Source of the DNA: a candidate division Zixibacteria bacterium 4484_93 | GTDB lineage: Bacteria > UBP14 > UBA6098 > 4484-93 | NCBI GenBank assembly: GCA_002085385.1 | Contig: NATO01000069.1 | Location: 1 to 7,149 of the forward strand | Length of the DNA stretch: 7,149 bases | Direction of reading: 5' to 3' | Part shown: piece after piece, positions 6,176 to 7,149 of the stretch | Position numbering within the stretch: the first letter of the stretch is position 1 | Layout: the number at the start of each line of letters is the position of its first letter | Made by a program: the position numbers and the translations under genes | The notes under the pieces: generated by a model | The model's input: the letters and a program-made list of their open reading frames with translations, nothing else | Databases searched by the model: none | What the model was told of the DNA's origin: nothing

Positions 6176-6213
6176 CAGTAGATTTTGATAAATTGTTCAT
6201 TTTGAGAAATAAT
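6167..6213 (+). promoter_or_regulatory. Overlapping candidate promoters for the moxR-like gene
   Basis: Two sigma-70-like options overlap. One is TTGATA (6185-6190), 17 bases, AATAAT (6208-6213), each box 5 of 6. It would start transcription near 6220, inside the ribosome site, leaving almost no leader. The other is TTGGTT (6167-6172), 16 bases, TAAATT (6189-6194), with an upstream TG (extended -10). It would start near 6201 and keep the ribosome site. The second fits translation better although its -35 is poorer. Confidence 0.4.
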
Positions 6214-6217
6214 CAAA

Positions 6218-6222
6218 GGGGG
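6218..6222 (+). promoter_or_regulatory. Ribosome binding site deciding the GTG start of the moxR-like gene
   Basis: AAAGGGGG ends 4 bases before GTG 6227. No ATG in this frame lies near the expected N-terminus, so this site fixes the non-ATG start. Confidence 0.6.
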
Positions 6223-6226
6223 AAGC

Positions 6227-7149
6227 GTGAAAGAGGATTACGAAAGCATCCAGAAACTTGGAGAATCTGTCGAGACAATAAGAGGAGAGATAGCGAAGCG
6301 GATTGTCGGGCAGGAGCAGGTGATAACGGAGGTTCTGATAACGCTTCTATCCGGCGGGCACTCGCTTTTAATCGGTGTTCCGGGGCTCGCCAAGACGATG
6401 TTAGTATCGACACTCGCCGAGACACTCGACTTGAAGTTCTCACGCATCCAGTTCACGCCGGACCTTATGCCGTCCGACATAACGGGGACAGAGGTTCTGG
6501 AAGAGAACCGCTCGACCGGCGAACGTTTCTTTAAGTTTGTCGCAGGACCGGTATTCGCCAACATCATCCTCGCAGACGAGATAAACCGAACACCTCCAAA
6601 GACACAGGCAGCCCTTCTCGAAGCGATGCAGGAACATAAGGTCACAGCAGGCGATACAACATACAAACTTGACGACCCATTCTTCGTTCTTGCCACGCAG
6701 AACCCTATCGAACAGGAGGGAACATATCCACTACCGGAGGCTCAGCTCGACAGATTTATGCTCAACACATACATTACATATCCGTCGTCGGAGGAGGAGC
6801 GAGATATTGTCAAGCGGACAACGGGACCACTGGAGGCGAAGATAAATAAGGTTCTGGGCGCGGAGCAGGTAGTCGAGATGCAAAATCTTGTCAGGCGAGT
6901 TCCTGTATCCGATTTTGTTATGGAGTATGCGGTCAAATTTGTCTCAGCCACGCGTCCTGAGTCGACACAGTTCGACTACATCAAGAAATGGATACGCTGG
7001 GGAGCGAGTCCGAGGGCAAGCCAGTTCCTGATTCTCGGTGGGAAGTCCTATGCCGCAATGAACGGTCGCCCGACACCGAATATCGACGATATCCGCTTCC
7101 TCGCAAAGCCCGTCCGGAGGCACCGCTTAATAAGAACATTCTCCGCCGA
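6227..7149 (+). CDS. MoxR-type AAA+ ATPase, 3' end beyond window
   Basis: The frame opens at a GTG preceded by AAAGGGGG and stays open for 307 codons to the window edge. It therefore lacks only about 20-30 residues of the usual 320-340. AAA+ features are complete: Walker A G-V-P-G-L-A-K-T (50-57), Walker B I-I-L-A-D-E (113-118) followed by I-N-R, E-A-M-Q-E (132-136), sensor 1 in A-T-Q-N-P (156-160), L-D-R-F with the probable arginine finger (174-177) and sensor 2 in G-A-S-P-R-A (259-264). The final segment near R-R-H-R is the expected MoxR lid. Family members act as chaperone-like ATPases that help mature or activate partner proteins, commonly DUF58 and VWA-domain proteins encoded just downstream. 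That partner region is outside the window, so the specific role is open. Confidence 0.95.
   Translation, partial: MKEDYESIQKLGESVETIRGEIAKRIVGQEQVITEVLITLLSGGHSLLIGVPGLAKTMLVSTLAETLDLKFSRIQFTPDLMPSDITGTEVLEENRSTGERFFKFVAGPVFANIILADEINRTPPKTQAALLEAMQEHKVTAGDTTYKLDDPFFVLATQNPIEQEGTYPLPEAQLDRFMLNTYITYPSSEEERDIVKRTTGPLEAKINKVLGAEQVVEMQNLVRRVPVSDFVMEYAVKFVSATRPESTQFDYIKKWIRWGASPRASQFLILGGKSYAAMNGRPTPNIDDIRFLAKPVRRHRLIRTFSA

Noticed and set aside
6238..6696. 152-codon open frame on the - strand opposite the moxR-like gene
   Set aside because: The + strand frame carries all AAA+ motifs in order; this one is a codon-bias shadow.

Overview
The window looks like chromosome of a diderm (Gram-negative-type) bacterium. 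It carries kdsA, which makes the Kdo sugar of lipopolysaccharide, a lipobox lipoprotein, and a secreted peptidase ending in a PNPFN-type C-terminal sorting tail. Such tails are typical of the FCB superphylum and of many uncultured candidate phyla (WOR-3, Cloacimonetes, Marinimicrobia and similar). The lineage is an inference from these traits; there is no rRNA or tRNA to fix it. Coding is dense. GC is moderate except in the trmO-like gene, which is visibly AT-richer.

Layout. Positions 1-81 (+) hold the last 26 codons of a GltD/GltA-type glutamate synthase small subunit or a related flavoprotein. A weak A/T hairpin (95-118) separates it from a convergent minus-strand block. Read from its promoter end, that block is kdsA (4223-3414), an M14 zinc carboxypeptidase of 777 aa (3412-1079) and a 298-aa lipoprotein of unknown function (1036-140). 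The gaps of 1 bp and 42 bp suggest one transcript. A 141-bp divergent region (4224-4364) separates kdsA from asnA (4365-5489, +), the ammonia-dependent asparagine synthetase. A 158-bp region with two clean GC hairpins (5490-5647) leads to a trmO/TsaA-like tRNA methyltransferase gene (5648-6127, +). Next come a weak hairpin plus T-run and overlapping candidate promoters, then a MoxR-type AAA+ ATPase gene (6227 onward, +) cut by the window end.

How the genes fit together. kdsA, the peptidase and the lipoprotein share a cell-envelope or secretion theme, although the grouping is not a standard kds operon. Glutamate synthase and AsnA both belong to nitrogen assimilation. MoxR usually precedes DUF58/VWA-domain genes, which would lie beyond the window. 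I see no CRISPR, mobile element, phage gene or obvious new defence system. The least explained items are the lipoprotein, the kdsA-peptidase-lipoprotein linkage, the active-site-region substitutions and N-terminal extension of AsnA, and the hairpin pair upstream of trmO.
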